47,382 nt of DNA from Aphanothece sacrum FPU1 (GCF_003864295.1 NZ_BDQK01000004.1:1-47382), one strand, 5' to 3'; counted from the first letter of the stretch, positions 17,701-25,036 are shown. The notes: generated from the letters alone by a model not told the origin. Numbers and translations: made by a program.

Positions 17701-19426
17701 AAGCTTGCTGTGCTTGCGCTAATTGCTGCTCTTTCTGTTGCCGAATACTGATTTTAGAATTATAATCATTCTGTAAATTCTGGTATTTCTGATCGAATAT
17801 TCTGTAATCATTTTGTAAAACCACATACTGCTTTTCTAAACTCGTCAACTGCGAAATATGATCCAACTTTACTGATACTATTTTATATTGCTCTACTTGT
17901 GTTTGTAAAACCGCGATCGCTTCTTCCAAACTATCCACACTATTGCTTAAAGCATCCTTATATTTAACCTGCGCTTCTTGAAGTGCGATCGCTTCTTCTA
18001 ACTGTATTTTATCTAATACATAATTTCCTTGAGGATCAGAAAAATTTGCTTCAACATAAGTCACTAAATCATTAATATCTGTTGTCCGTTTTTGAGACAA
18101 ATCATAGACTTTAACCGTCAAATTATGAGACTCTTGTAAATTCTCTAACCAAATATCAGATAAACCCTTAATTTCTGTCGCTAATGTTCCCCCTAACTTG
18201 ACATAACCCTCAATATTATTCTCTGTTAAAGCAACCTTTACCGCTTCCTCAGATAATGCTTGAGACTGCAAAGAAGTCAATCTATCTTTAACAACTTGTA
18301 ACCTTTCTACTCCTAAAATTTGCTGGCGTAACTTCACTGTTTCGGGTGTATTTTCCGTTACGTTCCAATCTAAAAATCCTGTAACATCATCCGTCAATAA
18401 ATAATTATTCTTTGTCTCAAAATCTGTTAATAACTTCTCGGCTGTAGTTTTATCTATTTGTAACTTATTTAACTCAGTTTGCACCGCCAATAACTTAGTA
18501 TTAGCTGTATTAACAATAGTTTGCTGCTGAGTAATAGTAGTAGTATTTAAAAGCCCTAAATCATCCGACTGTTGCTTAATTTGTAAGTCAATGGTTGCTA
18601 ACTTTTGCGTTAAATCTAAACCATTTAGAGATAAAATATCTTTTTGTACTTCTAATCGTAAAACATGAGCAATTAACTCTTTTTCAACAATAGGAATATT
18701 GGGTTTAGCCTCATTAATTTGGGTTTGTAAAGTATTAATTTTTACCGCCAAATCATCAGCCTTTTCATCGGCCGAAGCAGCTTTAGCATATTCTTGATCT
18801 CTTAAAGCTACCTTATTATAATCCGTCAGCCAACCATAATTTTTTTTACCAGATTTTCCTTTACTAACTACCCCCCAATAAAGACTTTCTTGATCATATT
18901 GTGCCGCTAAACCATTATGATAGGTTTCTTGCGCTCTAAAATCATTAATTTGTGTTTCATAAGTGCTAATTAAAACCTCTTTATTACTAATCTCCTGACG
19001 ACGATTTGCCAAATCATTTTCTGTTTTAATAATATCTTTTTTAATAGCTTCAATTTTATCAGTAATAACATTTTCTTCTGAATCAGAAAACTTCTCAAGA
19101 GATGCTTTTTGTTCCTTTAATTTATCAATCTCCTTAACTAAAGCTGTTTTTTGTAATAATAACTCTTGTAATCTTTCCTCCTCAACCTTATGATATTCCT
19201 TAGCGAAAGCCAACTTATCCCCAACAGTTTCTACTTGAGAAGATGTCACCGCAACCTTATGCTTTAAACCATCATAATCATCAAGAAAAGTCTTAAAAGC
19301 AGCGTCAAACTTAGTTTTTAATTGAGTAATAGCGGTTTGATTTTCTAATAAACCTAACCCCGATAAAAACGAAGTTAAATTATTATGAGATTGGGTGAGT
19401 AGTTCAATTGCTAATTTAGTAGACAT
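11723..19426 (-). CDS. Giant coiled-coil protein, lectin-like insert, RTX-type C-terminus
   Basis: This encodes 2567 residues. Residues 1 to about 590 and about 740-1800 are long heptad-rich coiled coils, very rich in Gln, Leu, Ala and Thr. A C-type-lectin-like domain sits at about 595-732 (NYMTWTEAQNFAQSLGANLV ... SLWIGLTRWNWASGE), so the protein probably binds glycan or protein. Three tandem 31-residue repeats (TQTKATDVASIAHEGG...) lie near residues 1170-1265. About 1820-1895 is hydrophobic and Ala/Gly-rich (TVLAVAGALFTGGATLGLYS). The last 110 residues (TLIGSTGSNTFKLGDQQSIF ... DKLQLYGKASDYVL) match the C-terminal domain common on cyanobacterial RTX-type, type I-secreted proteins. There is no N-terminal signal peptide. 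It is monocistronic in this view. Best guess: a secreted or surface adhesin-like filament. Confidence 0.75.
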   Translation of the reverse strand: MSTKLAIELLTQSHNNLTSFLSGLGLLENQTAITQLKTKFDAAFKTFLDDYDGLKHKVAVTSSQVETVGDKLAFAKEYHKVEEERLQELLLQKTALVKEIDKLKEQKASLEKFSDSEENVITDKIEAIKKDIIKTENDLANRRQEISNKEVLISTYETQINDFRAQETYHNGLAAQYDQESLYWGVVSKGKSGKKNYGWLTDYNKVALRDQEYAKAASADEKADDLAVKINTLQTQINEAKPNIPIVEKELIAHVLRLEVQKDILSLNGLDLTQKLATIDLQIKQQSDDLGLLNTTTITQQQTIVNTANTKLLAVQTELNKLQIDKTTAEKLLTDFETKNNYLLTDDVTGFLDWNVTENTPETVKLRQQILGVERLQVVKDRLTSLQSQALSEEAVKVALTENNIEGYVKLGGTLATEIKGLSDIWLENLQESHNLTVKVYDLSQKRTTDINDLVTYVEANFSDPQGNYVLDKIQLEEAIALQEAQVKYKDALSNSVDSLEEAIAVLQTQVEQYKIVSVKLDHISQLTSLEKQYVVLQNDYRIFDQKYQNLQNDYNSKISIRQQKEQQLAQAQQAYNNRIKLATSREAIVNPTTGNYYFLTNYMTWTEAQNFAQSLGANLVTINDSQEDAWIKQTFSSNLQYYYVGGDSGGYTVSPSLWIGLTRWNWASGETVSYSNLQNDYYDPENDPYYFPWFYRNYGSINSYSWKLQTEAYYYDDTIYSLGQQGIVEIDFKGVNQQLSSAQKELQIAQTNENTAGQILQNLQPERATLIDHFNQISPFLVNELAKEITNKTQDLIVQIDLTNDQQEQWIETNLQKYIQQKQSNILGSSPNQDQSISNLQNLRVETAYLTLQAEQDPNKLQQYLQAYQASDKTEATLNNLRNQYYPALNDATTLANLKQQITTELTNSQTQLETLKGQISQKQAASVASLSQAKWYEEQAQINWELSRKQGPTWNEYRTSKGKSGKSKTITITHVDHNWIIWDAYTKQATSLRQYAANLDKEISSDSYQKDLTASIISQWQQANATADDASLTLDQFIAQLEQLEAQSKLLPEQQAQLATFQTLLPVLKQQLETAQKAAEQAKTNTIKEQTEYDTSSQAYQTALNDILAKKTALDTNTQNLLQQIANTRAWIEQQTLSLDTEITETIALQNELKTQLDGIKADILKNAATQTKATDVASIAHEGGLSSDSPSLQTAELLTTQTKATDVASIAHEGGLSSDSPSLQTAELLSTQTKATDVASIAHESGLSSDSPSLQTAELLTKIAQIEQSLNLLTHKEIILTAQKAALTQKLTLLEAQKTVIETEHKLILATIASPDNDYSNLENQLLDAQKTLAEVQKLAEQAEATSIALTTSMEDLQAFLKVQNDQYLGEIQSKQKTLQNLITATQLKENYTLKATEKQLELNTLETQLITRLEEAKNAGSQEAAKLLEVAAYNNFATAAEIYYKDYRDLMTDKGGGCAGGIAKPDDAIKADYYYTEMVKYKALQDQAQQQVNQFALVKDAAEDQIDLIKQQQAIAQTEFNQIQSSLNNTQGNIDDLQQKLNIAEIRIDALQYLRNWTEQTLVQLLQVEQLNLGQAQLEQQFAKQRQLGIDESITAKFEKQRADINRDRAIATAKLEQLNQLQAEDALQQALNDLRKDLGLQPIEDIINKAEYQGQLAGILSDLNSLQAKPNLPDNIKTILAQTSADIYDALQGKEAATIQDNLLNSANSLIAEANKLQAELTKLDAEESKLIGILNQSQTDLQGAAKALYDGIQKGEVLGETKEQVNQQYLEVLYKIGYAQGAVDLSSELAKQSKDILTQIIEGRIKEREARKKAAFNEIFGTIITVLAVAGALFTGGATLGLYSATSTLATLGTNLTLASGALSAVQSAYNGDWAGAIFSLAMTAVSYQISNINSEIAQANKAVEVAKNTKDISDIVKTAQIAEATQKLDLLRQTLEPTLKSLQTFQAAAQGAYNTYKAIDSGNGTLAFLSAIQGVANVVAIDGVNIGETLDKSVNFSNFEKALITAGQVSVATYQAIEGIKTGNLLSSFESITQVAGTIGTNFATELTGNKISHDWLTLKVIVTAGEISVDAYKTVKAIEDEKWIDAFKSIGKVAKGIKENFKKQPEENSNNNDNSGSSNPPTENTDNKDTGIFTTIENTFEKLADKFEEYKNQLETYIKGKLGLSFDDLEKIGKTVEIGKDIYEDPSVKGWLKGIQETLTLWDKELNKVIGEDATLNVNTLKNINSTVGVLYGANQQGGLNAWLSSVKDVFGIWQDDLKNWVYKNFYDPKIAELAKNLNINPADIQVNKNGGIYYISNSGSKILIDVNEGQQINNNLDNKSLLTTIYQDLDKFSTKEQQDIIKYLQAKYPSEKDWLKDQFNLNDYEKVAGTQGQGYRLTSNGLELLNTSDYYATAGQNKYYDNSNGGGINHSDAIAMYLDYVKNGSGTFQQFYERQYLQIDPLTGITQTNPLSLGNGRIDTLIGSTGSNTFKLGDQQSIFYKNNDPIKGINDYAQIKNFDVKEDKLQLYGKASDYVLDSTQKGLGIYVKTSGENELIGILEGINNNNFDLNTNAIYVEP
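15636..15915 (-). repeat. Three 93-bp in-frame repeats rich in palindromes
   Basis: Three head-to-tail copies with a 93-bp period encode 31 residues each inside the giant protein. Each unit contains three hairpins: AGTCT-GA-AGACT, AGCCCAC(C/T)TTCGTGGGCT and GGCTAC-GTC-GGTAGCC. Units 2 and 3 differ by very few bases. The palindromes look like an intergenic repeat that entered a coding frame. Confidence 0.85.
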
Positions 19427-19474
19427 TTTCTTAAATGTAGTAGATAATTAAGGGATGAATAGAGTTAAATAAAT

Positions 19475-19580
19475 GATGTCATTGCGAGGGGGGTTATTTA
19501 GTTATCAGTTATCAGTTAAAAGTTTTGATAACTGTTTACTGCTCACTGGTTTAACACCCCCCGAAGCAATCTTGCGATGT
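19475..19580. repeat. Inverted-repeat element upstream of giant gene
   Basis: CATTGCGAGGGGGG at about 19480 pairs imperfectly with CCCCCCGAAGCAATCTTGCG at about 19556. Between them lie short direct repeats (TTATCAG twice). The gap from 19427 to 19822 otherwise holds a fragment of the 5070-type element (about 19587-19604) and a small TAATACTATTA palindrome near 19647, with no gene. Confidence 0.5.
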
Positions 19581-19822
19581 TTAAGTTTATTTATGTCCGA
19601 CTTAAACCCACGATACATGGATAATATCAGAGAATTTGTAGGGGCTTAATACTATTAAGCCTATCTTAATTTTTTATGTGAGTTCTCAAAAGTAAGTAAA
19701 TTTATGGGGAAGATATCACATTTATTAGTAAATGTCAACTTTGTAAAATCACGGAATTCTATGTAAAGATTGTGTAAAGAAAAATGAGAATTTAAAATAT
19801 TTGAGTATAAATGCAGATGGTG

Positions 19823-20056
19823 TAGAGGTCAACGGCTGTCATTGGTGTCAACTTAAAATGAAATCCCAAGACACACAAGCTTTCCCACCATCCCACCCAC
19901 ACCCTGCCAAGGGTGGGGTTAAGTGTACAAAGCCGTAACATAGCAGGCTAATGTTAATAAAAGTCCGCGCTCGTCGGACTTTGTTTATATAGCCACAGGC
20001 TTTAGCCTGTTGGCATTTGGAACTAAGTTGACACAAATGACGGCCGTTGACCCCTA
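19823..20056. repeat. MITE-like palindromic element, complete copy
   Basis: Terminal inverted repeats of about 33 bp (beginning TAGAGGTCAACGGC at 19823 and ending GCCGTTGACCCCTA at 20056) agree at nearly all positions. The 234-bp interior contains further hairpins: CCAAGGGTGGGGTTAA-type sequence, AAAGTCCGCGCTCGTCGGACTTT, and CACAGGCTTTAGCCTGT. A second copy, interrupted by an IS, lies at 33351-34810. The 62-codon frame across it is an artefact of the repeat. Confidence 0.8.
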
Positions 20057-20070
20057 CGAAGATTTATAGT

Positions 20071-20535
20071 TTAATAAATATTTTGCCATTCTTCTGCTTC
20101 TGTAAATAACCTAAGATGTTTAACATTTGTTGTACTAACAACAACATATCTTCCTGGAAATTTTTCCGTTAATAATTGCCAATGAGCAGCAATAATAATA
20201 TCAATATCTAACAATTTTTCATCTGCTGTTGGTGTTCCTTGTAAACGAGATATTGACCAAATTTCCGCAGCTAAATCTGCTACATCTTCATCTATTTGTA
20301 AGACATTAATAAATTGTCTCAAGTTATTTGCTTTTTTTAATCCTTCAGAACTATTTCCCCGTTTGACGGATAAGATTAAACTTCGTTTTAGTTCATAAAA
20401 ACAAAGTTCCGACGAAGCAAAATAAACCCCTCTTGCTAATAAACGTTCAAACCAAATTTGACATTGAATGGCATCTGGATTAGGGTTAGGATTAGAGAGT
20501 TTACCCAAAATACTTGTATCTAGAAAAATAATCAT
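20071..20535 (-). CDS. VapC-like PIN-domain toxin
   Basis: This encodes 154 residues. The N-terminus MIIFLDTSILGKL carries the first PIN acidic residue (Asp6). A glutamate in SSELCFYELKRSL and aspartates in DEKLLDIDIIIAAHW complete a likely metal-binding site, and the end VVVSTTNVKHLRLF fits the final PIN motif. PIN toxins are Mg-dependent ribonucleases that arrest translation. Its ATG overlaps the stop of the upstream partner gene by 4 bp (ATGA), the usual toxin-antitoxin arrangement. It ends 15 bp from the palindromic element at 19823-20056. Confidence 0.82.
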   Translation of the reverse strand: MIIFLDTSILGKLSNPNPNPDAIQCQIWFERLLARGVYFASSELCFYELKRSLILSVKRGNSSEGLKKANNLRQFINVLQIDEDVADLAAEIWSISRLQGTPTADEKLLDIDIIIAAHWQLLTEKFPGRYVVVSTTNVKHLRLFTEAEEWQNIY

Positions 20536-20801
20536 TCTTTAGTAAACAACTTCCGTTCTCTATATTTATCAATAGTTTCTTCTACCATTTTCCATGCGTC
20601 TAACTCTTGTTGTATTTCTTCAGGAGTTAAAGTTTTAGCCCGCTTTTCTGCCTCCTCTCGCCATTGACGCATAATTTCTAGACCTTTTTGATTAATTTTA
20701 ATCTGTTCTTCCCTTGTTCGTCCATAATGTTTCATCTCAGGGGGTAATTCACCATTTGGTGCGGGATATTCTTCATTATTAGTCATTGGTTGATTTTTCA
20801 T
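20532..20801 (-). CDS. Antitoxin partner of the PIN protein
   Basis: This encodes 89 residues, highly charged and helical (TREEQIKINQKGLEIMRQWR; LTPEEIQQELDAWKMVEETI). An alternative start at the second Met (MTNNEEYP) is possible. It has no recognisable DNA-binding fold that I can name. The 4-bp overlap with the PIN gene downstream, its size and its position as first gene support an antitoxin role. These features are seen; the function is inferred from arrangement. Confidence 0.65.
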   Translation of the reverse strand: MKNQPMTNNEEYPAPNGELPPEMKHYGRTREEQIKINQKGLEIMRQWREEAEKRAKTLTPEEIQQELDAWKMVEETIDKYRERKLFTKE

Positions 20802-20909
20802 CCTTAATCACCTTCCAACTATTATGTTTACTTTGAGCTTATATTCTCAATATAACACAATTTGAGAAAATGTATTTTAGGTTATCACTTCCAGTACAGG
20901 TAAACAATA

Positions 20910-21251
20910 ATGAAATTACCTTATCGAGATAGGATTCAACGAGAGCAAATCATCGAGAAATTAACTACCTATGCCCTCAATTTTGAGCATAGGGATGGCA
21001 AACATAAAGCACGTCTTTTTAATGTTAAATTAGGGATTACTCTTAATAATCAAGAAAAGCTGATAACAGCTATTTTTGAAGCAGTCAACACTCAATCAGT
21101 TACTTACACTACGACCAGTCAATATGGCGAAAAATATGTCATTGATTTTATAATGGAGACTGAAGTAGGAACATCAAAGATCAGGACTGCTTGGATTATT
21201 TTCTTTGAAGACAATTATCCTAGATTAACATCTATTTATCCTATCAAATAA
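20910..21251 (+). CDS. DUF6883-like protein
   Basis: This encodes 113 residues. The pattern KLTTYALNFEHRDGKHKARL, then YGEKYVIDFIM, then IRTAWIIFFEDNYPRLTSIY matches the small DUF6883 family as I know it, found alone or at the C-terminus of larger putative toxins. The conserved His, Lys and Arg in HRDGKHKAR and the Tyr/Asp in KYVIDF could form an active site, but no activity is established. It is divergent from the PIN module (108-bp gap) and 14 bp upstream of a DUF4926-like gene, which suggests a two-gene unit. Confidence 0.65.
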   Translation: MKLPYRDRIQREQIIEKLTTYALNFEHRDGKHKARLFNVKLGITLNNQEKLITAIFEAVNTQSVTYTTTSQYGEKYVIDFIMETEVGTSKIRTAWIIFFEDNYPRLTSIYPIK

Positions 21252-21265
21252 GGAGATAAACTAAA

Positions 21266-21517
21266 ATGAATGAAATTAAAATACATGATATGGTTGCCCT
21301 TTTAGAAGACTTTGAAACTTGTCAATTTATGACAGATAAGCATCTTCTTTTACCTAAAGGACAAGTGGGAACAGTGGTAGAAATCTATAAAAATGGAGAA
21401 ACCTATGAAGTAGAATTTTCAGATGAGGATGGACAAAGCTATGCTTTAGTAACTCTTGTTGCTCAACAATTAGTCTGTCTTCACTATGAAAAGCCTCGTT
21501 TAAGTGTCGTCAATTAA
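21266..21517 (+). CDS. DUF4926-like small protein
   Basis: This encodes 83 residues. The line IHDMVALLEDF ... LPKGQVGTVVEIYKNGETYE ... VEFSDEDGQSYALVTL is the SH3-like beta barrel of DUF4926 proteins, common in cyanobacteria beside DUF6883-type genes. AAGGAG at about 21250 gives a clear ribosome-binding site, and the gene follows its partner by 14 bp. The pair may be a toxin-antitoxin or toxin-immunity unit, which is inference from arrangement only. Confidence 0.65.
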   Translation: MNEIKIHDMVALLEDFETCQFMTDKHLLLPKGQVGTVVEIYKNGETYEVEFSDEDGQSYALVTLVAQQLVCLHYEKPRLSVVN

Positions 21518-21595
21518 AAATAATTATGGGCTTATAATTATTTTGAAAATCGGGCATAATATTAAGTATGTAGACAAAATTAATTACACAAAATT

Positions 21596-21666
21596 TGTAG
21601 AGGCGGGTTTTTAATCATAATTATGATTGACTTCGCTTGTAAATTAAATAAACCCGCCCCTACGAT
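21596..21666. repeat. Hairpin repeat (GTAGGGGCGGGTTT family)
   Basis: GTAGAGGCGGGTTT at the left pairs with AAACCCGCCCCTAC at the right, with an inner palindrome AATCATAATTATGATT at 21613-21628. It belongs to the same motif family as the repeats at 34838-34872, 37706-37935 and 38466-38695. It may also end transcription of the two convergent genes. Confidence 0.6.
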
Positions 21667-21670
21667 TCAA

Positions 21671-22648
21671 TCAATCATATTTAAACATAGGTTTACCATC
21701 AGGCGATCGCTTAATAGTTCCATCTTCATTATGTTCAACTTCTGCAAATAAATAATTACCCTCACCATCTTGTTTCAAAATTAATTTATCTCCTGATCGT
21801 TCATATAAAGGTGGACAAAATAGAGGAATTCCTTGATATTCAATGATGTTTCCATCTTCATCAAATAACACAGGACAAACAACCAATTTACCATCTTGAT
21901 CAAATACCCAATCTTGTGTTTCTGGATCTCTTAAAGGTGTGGAATAAACAGGCAAACCACTAGAAGTCTTTAATAGGTTTCCTAAATGATCTTTAAGGGG
22001 AAATAAAAAGACTTGTTCCCCTTGAAGGTTAAGGACATTTTGTTGAGTTTTGGGATCTCTTAAAGGAATCATTCCTGGAGATGGCATCTGAACTTTTATA
22101 CTTTCAGAAGTTGCTGAATTTAACGGTGGTAAATTATCATTATTTATGTTATAATGCCTCGTGTATTGAATGGCAGACTTAGTAAATCCCGCCTTTTCTA
22201 ATAAACTATGAATTCCCGTTTGTTCCCTGCTAATTAAAACGTCAATATCACTCACTTTTAAAGCCTCAGCTTGAGCAATAGCAGCCTCAATTAACTCTTT
22301 AATAAGTTTGGGGTTACGATGTTCTTCTAACACATATAACCCTAATACTGAACCCACCCGACGCGGTTTTAATGGAGTATCCCACATTTCCGTAGTAGCA
22401 GATAATTCTGGGGGAAGTGATTCATCGTAGACATAGGTAAAAAGAAACCCAATAATTGTTTTTTGATGTTCTGCCACAAAAGAATAAGAATTAGGAGTTT
22501 TTAACTGTTTTTCCACATACTTTTCTAAGTCAAAATTAGGTTTAAGCTGCATTGAGGGATCAGCTTGCGATCGCGCTTCTAAAAAAGAACGCCATAAAGG
22601 TGCAATGAGATGTGCATCAGCTATTATTGCTCTTCTAATTTGGTGCAT
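21671..22648 (-). CDS. GNAT acetyltransferase with repetitive C-terminal extension
   Basis: This encodes 325 residues. Residues 1 to about 165 form a GNAT N-acetyltransferase domain: RRAIIADAHLIAPLWRSF at the start, YSFVAEHQKTIIGFLFTYVY, then VGSVLGLYVLEEHRNPKLIK in the acetyl-CoA-binding motif A region. The A-motif loop is weak, since the usual R/QxxGxG/A is replaced by EEHRNPKLI, so activity is uncertain. The C-terminal 140 residues hold about four degenerate repeats of the type PLRDPxTQxxVxxxDGxxV followed by PLxDxxGN, probably beta-rich. Substrate is unknown. It starts inside the 3' end of a decayed upstream frame. Confidence 0.7.
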   Translation of the reverse strand: MHQIRRAIIADAHLIAPLWRSFLEARSQADPSMQLKPNFDLEKYVEKQLKTPNSYSFVAEHQKTIIGFLFTYVYDESLPPELSATTEMWDTPLKPRRVGSVLGLYVLEEHRNPKLIKELIEAAIAQAEALKVSDIDVLISREQTGIHSLLEKAGFTKSAIQYTRHYNINNDNLPPLNSATSESIKVQMPSPGMIPLRDPKTQQNVLNLQGEQVFLFPLKDHLGNLLKTSSGLPVYSTPLRDPETQDWVFDQDGKLVVCPVLFDEDGNIIEYQGIPLFCPPLYERSGDKLILKQDGEGNYLFAEVEHNEDGTIKRSPDGKPMFKYD

Positions 22649-22808
22649 AATGGTTAGTTAAATAAAAAATAAGAGACTCTGTCAAGTAATTCAGCACATA
22701 ATCTTTGGGGATGGCAGTTTCTCCCCAATAAGACCGTTCCCCTTCATGAACAAGCTGACTAAAACAATACTTGCCGCTATCATAATACAAATTTTTTGAA
22801 GTAGGGTG
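22635..22808 (-). pseudogene. 3' remnant of a methyltransferase-like gene
   Basis: On the minus strand an open frame without a start reads HPTSKNLYYDSGKYCFSQLV ... GETAIPKDYVLNYLTESLIF and stops at 22635-22637, overlapping the GNAT start by 14 bp. The GETxIPxxYVxxxxTE pattern resembles the last strands of some SAM-dependent methyltransferases; the rest is missing. A TGA closes the frame just upstream. The remainder of the gap to 22940 shows nothing else. Confidence 0.35.
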
Positions 22809-22940
22809 TCATCACCTGTAGAATTCCTCTGAATAAAAGCTAAAAATTAATACCTACTAATTCTGCCACAAGGAAACCTTTGGAGGTCAAGTTTTCTGCA
22901 TTAGATTAAAATTAAAGCAATACGTCGTTTTTCTCTGAGT

Positions 22941-24185
22941 TCACAAATTCCAGAATTGACCCATCAAACACTGAGCAATTCTTTGGGCAGCCCCACTATT
23001 TCCTAAACGTCGTTTTCCATTTTCGGCAATTTCTTCTAATCTTTGGGGATCATTAATTATAGAATCAATTATTGGGCCAACTTCTAAAGTATTTTCTACT
23101 AAAATGACAGAATTTCCTAAAAGATGAGTTTGAGCGATCGCAAATTCTGGGGTAAATTGAGGCCCCTTTCCAGGAATAGTAATCACAGGTTTTCCTAACC
23201 CGACAAATTGTTCCGTTGCTGTTCCGGCCATAGCGATCGCTAAATCAGCTTTCTGTAAACAGTCTCTATAAATATTTTGGCTTAAAATTAAAGTTCCGTT
23301 ATCTTTAGTAAACCCCAAAACCTGATCATCATTAACCCTAATTTGGCCAGAATTAAGAGGTTCATATATCCAACCATGAGACATCACAAAAAATTGTAAA
23401 GAATCTAAACTTAAACCAGGAGAAATCGCCCCTAAAAACACCACAGAACGGTCAGAAAATCGCCCCATGACCCCGGCAAGTGATTCTAAGATCAATTGCC
23501 AATTATTATAAGCTTCAGGGGGTCTTGAACCAGGTAATAATAGAATAGTTAATGTACCTGGTGGAATGGTCAAATTTTCGGTTTGAGAAGGTTCTAGACC
23601 ATCCATCATTGGGTTTCCTAAATCAAAGATAGGAATAGACCAACGTTTTAAACCTTGGGCCGTCAGACTATCTCTAGGAAAGACTCCACGACATCGAGGA
23701 TGACTCATTAACCATCGTTCATGGGGAAAATATCTTGACCCTAACCAACGAGTTAATCCAGAAGTATGAGATAACCAACCCGTTTCATCCCGTAAATAAT
23801 AATCTGATTTAGCAGTCCCAACAAACCCATATTCTGTCCCACTTAACCAAGCGAATAGCAAAGGAACTATATCCCCCACCGCTAAAATTTTGTGACCAGT
23901 TTTTCCCCATTGACGAATCACTTTATATTGTTCATAGGTTAAAGGAATTAAACCTCCTTGAACATCTCGCCATAATTGTTGACTATCTTGATAAATAAAG
24001 CCACCAGAAGGCATAGTTTGCACAGAACCAAGGAGGGGAACATTTAGCTTTTTATAGGCGTATCCTTGCCCCACTAAAGGCAAAGCGACAATTTCGGGAG
24101 GGTTAGAAAAGGTGTATAATTGCTCGATAATACGAACGGCAATTTGATCTTCCCCGTGACCATTACTTAAGATCAGAATTTTCAT
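22941..24185 (-). CDS. Lipid-A-disaccharide synthase-like glycosyltransferase
   Basis: This encodes 414 residues. The start MKILILSNGHGEDQIAVRII and the C-terminal ADLAIAMAGTATEQFVGLGK identify the GT-B-fold family known in cyanobacteria as lipid-A-disaccharide synthase-related proteins. Classical LpxB joins UDP-diacylglucosamine and lipid X at the inner membrane. Cyanobacteria have unusual lipid A, and the true substrate of this branch is not known to me. It overlaps the end of the upstream CMP-sugar synthetase gene by 23 bp, so the two are probably co-translated. Length is normal for the family. Confidence 0.85.
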   Translation of the reverse strand: MKILILSNGHGEDQIAVRIIEQLYTFSNPPEIVALPLVGQGYAYKKLNVPLLGSVQTMPSGGFIYQDSQQLWRDVQGGLIPLTYEQYKVIRQWGKTGHKILAVGDIVPLLFAWLSGTEYGFVGTAKSDYYLRDETGWLSHTSGLTRWLGSRYFPHERWLMSHPRCRGVFPRDSLTAQGLKRWSIPIFDLGNPMMDGLEPSQTENLTIPPGTLTILLLPGSRPPEAYNNWQLILESLAGVMGRFSDRSVVFLGAISPGLSLDSLQFFVMSHGWIYEPLNSGQIRVNDDQVLGFTKDNGTLILSQNIYRDCLQKADLAIAMAGTATEQFVGLGKPVITIPGKGPQFTPEFAIAQTHLLGNSVILVENTLEVGPIIDSIINDPQRLEEIAENGKRRLGNSGAAQRIAQCLMGQFWNL

Positions 24186-24849
24186 GACTTAGAAAATAGT
24201 CTACCATAGCGAAATCTGTCAAAGAATCAATTTCCATCGCGGCCGCTTCTTCCATCGCAAATAGAGAAATTTTGCCTCCTAGTCGGTTTCCTAGTTGTTG
24301 CAGTACCCAAGGTTTAAACACATAAATTGAGCCATTTTCTACATATTGAGGGTTCATATCTTGACGACGGAGACGATGACGGTAATCATAGTTAATAGAA
24401 CGGGGTACTCCATTGACTTCTTCCCAGAGAAACCGATGGGAAGGAGAGACAGAAACCAGAGAATCTGCTTTTTCAGTTTCTAATTTTTGGATAGCTTGAT
24501 CAATTTGTTGTCCGGTTCTAATAGGAGAGGTACATTGCAGAAAAACAATTAAATCAGGGTTGATTTCCCTTTTTTTTAGTTCTGTTATAGCATGAATTAA
24601 AGCAGACTCGGATGATGCTGTATCATTGGCAAGTTCGGCAGGCCGATCAATTATTTGTGCTTGATAGTGTTGAGAAACCTCCGCAATTTCAGGATCATCA
24701 GTGGAAACATACACTTGATCTACCAATTGCGCTTCTTGAGCATCTAAGATAGAATGAGCAATTAAGGGTTTACCCGCTAAGGGACGAATATTTTTGCCAG
24801 GAACTCCCTTAGATCCCCCACGGGCAGGAATAATAGCGATTGTTATCAT
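24163..24849 (-). CDS. CMP-sugar synthetase (NeuA/PseF-like)
   Basis: This encodes 228 residues from the ATG at 24849; a TTG at 24891 would add 14 residues not typical of the family. MITIAIIPARGGSKGVPGKN is the CTP-binding P-loop-like motif of acylneuraminate cytidylyltransferases. It is followed by VYVSTDDPEIAEV, LIVFLQCTSPIRT and QYVENGSIYVF, all conserved. The enzyme couples CMP to a nonulosonic acid or related sugar for surface glycans. No sialic- or pseudaminic-acid synthase is in view, so the sugar is open. It overlaps the next gene by 23 bp and is divergent from the ABC ATPase at 25037. Confidence 0.82.
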   Translation of the reverse strand: MITIAIIPARGGSKGVPGKNIRPLAGKPLIAHSILDAQEAQLVDQVYVSTDDPEIAEVSQHYQAQIIDRPAELANDTASSESALIHAITELKKREINPDLIVFLQCTSPIRTGQQIDQAIQKLETEKADSLVSVSPSHRFLWEEVNGVPRSINYDYRHRLRRQDMNPQYVENGSIYVFKPWVLQQLGNRLGGKISLFAMEEAAAMEIDSLTDFAMVDYFLSHENSDLK

Positions 24850-25036
24850 AAGGATAGACACATTTCTTTGTATTTGAGATATATGACCCAAATTTTATTA
24901 CCTATGTTGCTTAGTTTATGATATTTTATTAAGGAATGCACAATTAATCAATTTATAAGAAGATACTAAAAAGATTATACGGTTAGTTTTGGTTTCTTGG
25001 TAACTCTAATATCATTGACTAGGAAATTATAAAAAT

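Noticed and set aside
19848-20036. A 62-codon minus-strand frame
   Set aside because: It lies entirely inside the palindromic element that recurs at 33351-34810, so it is a product of repeat sequence, not a gene.
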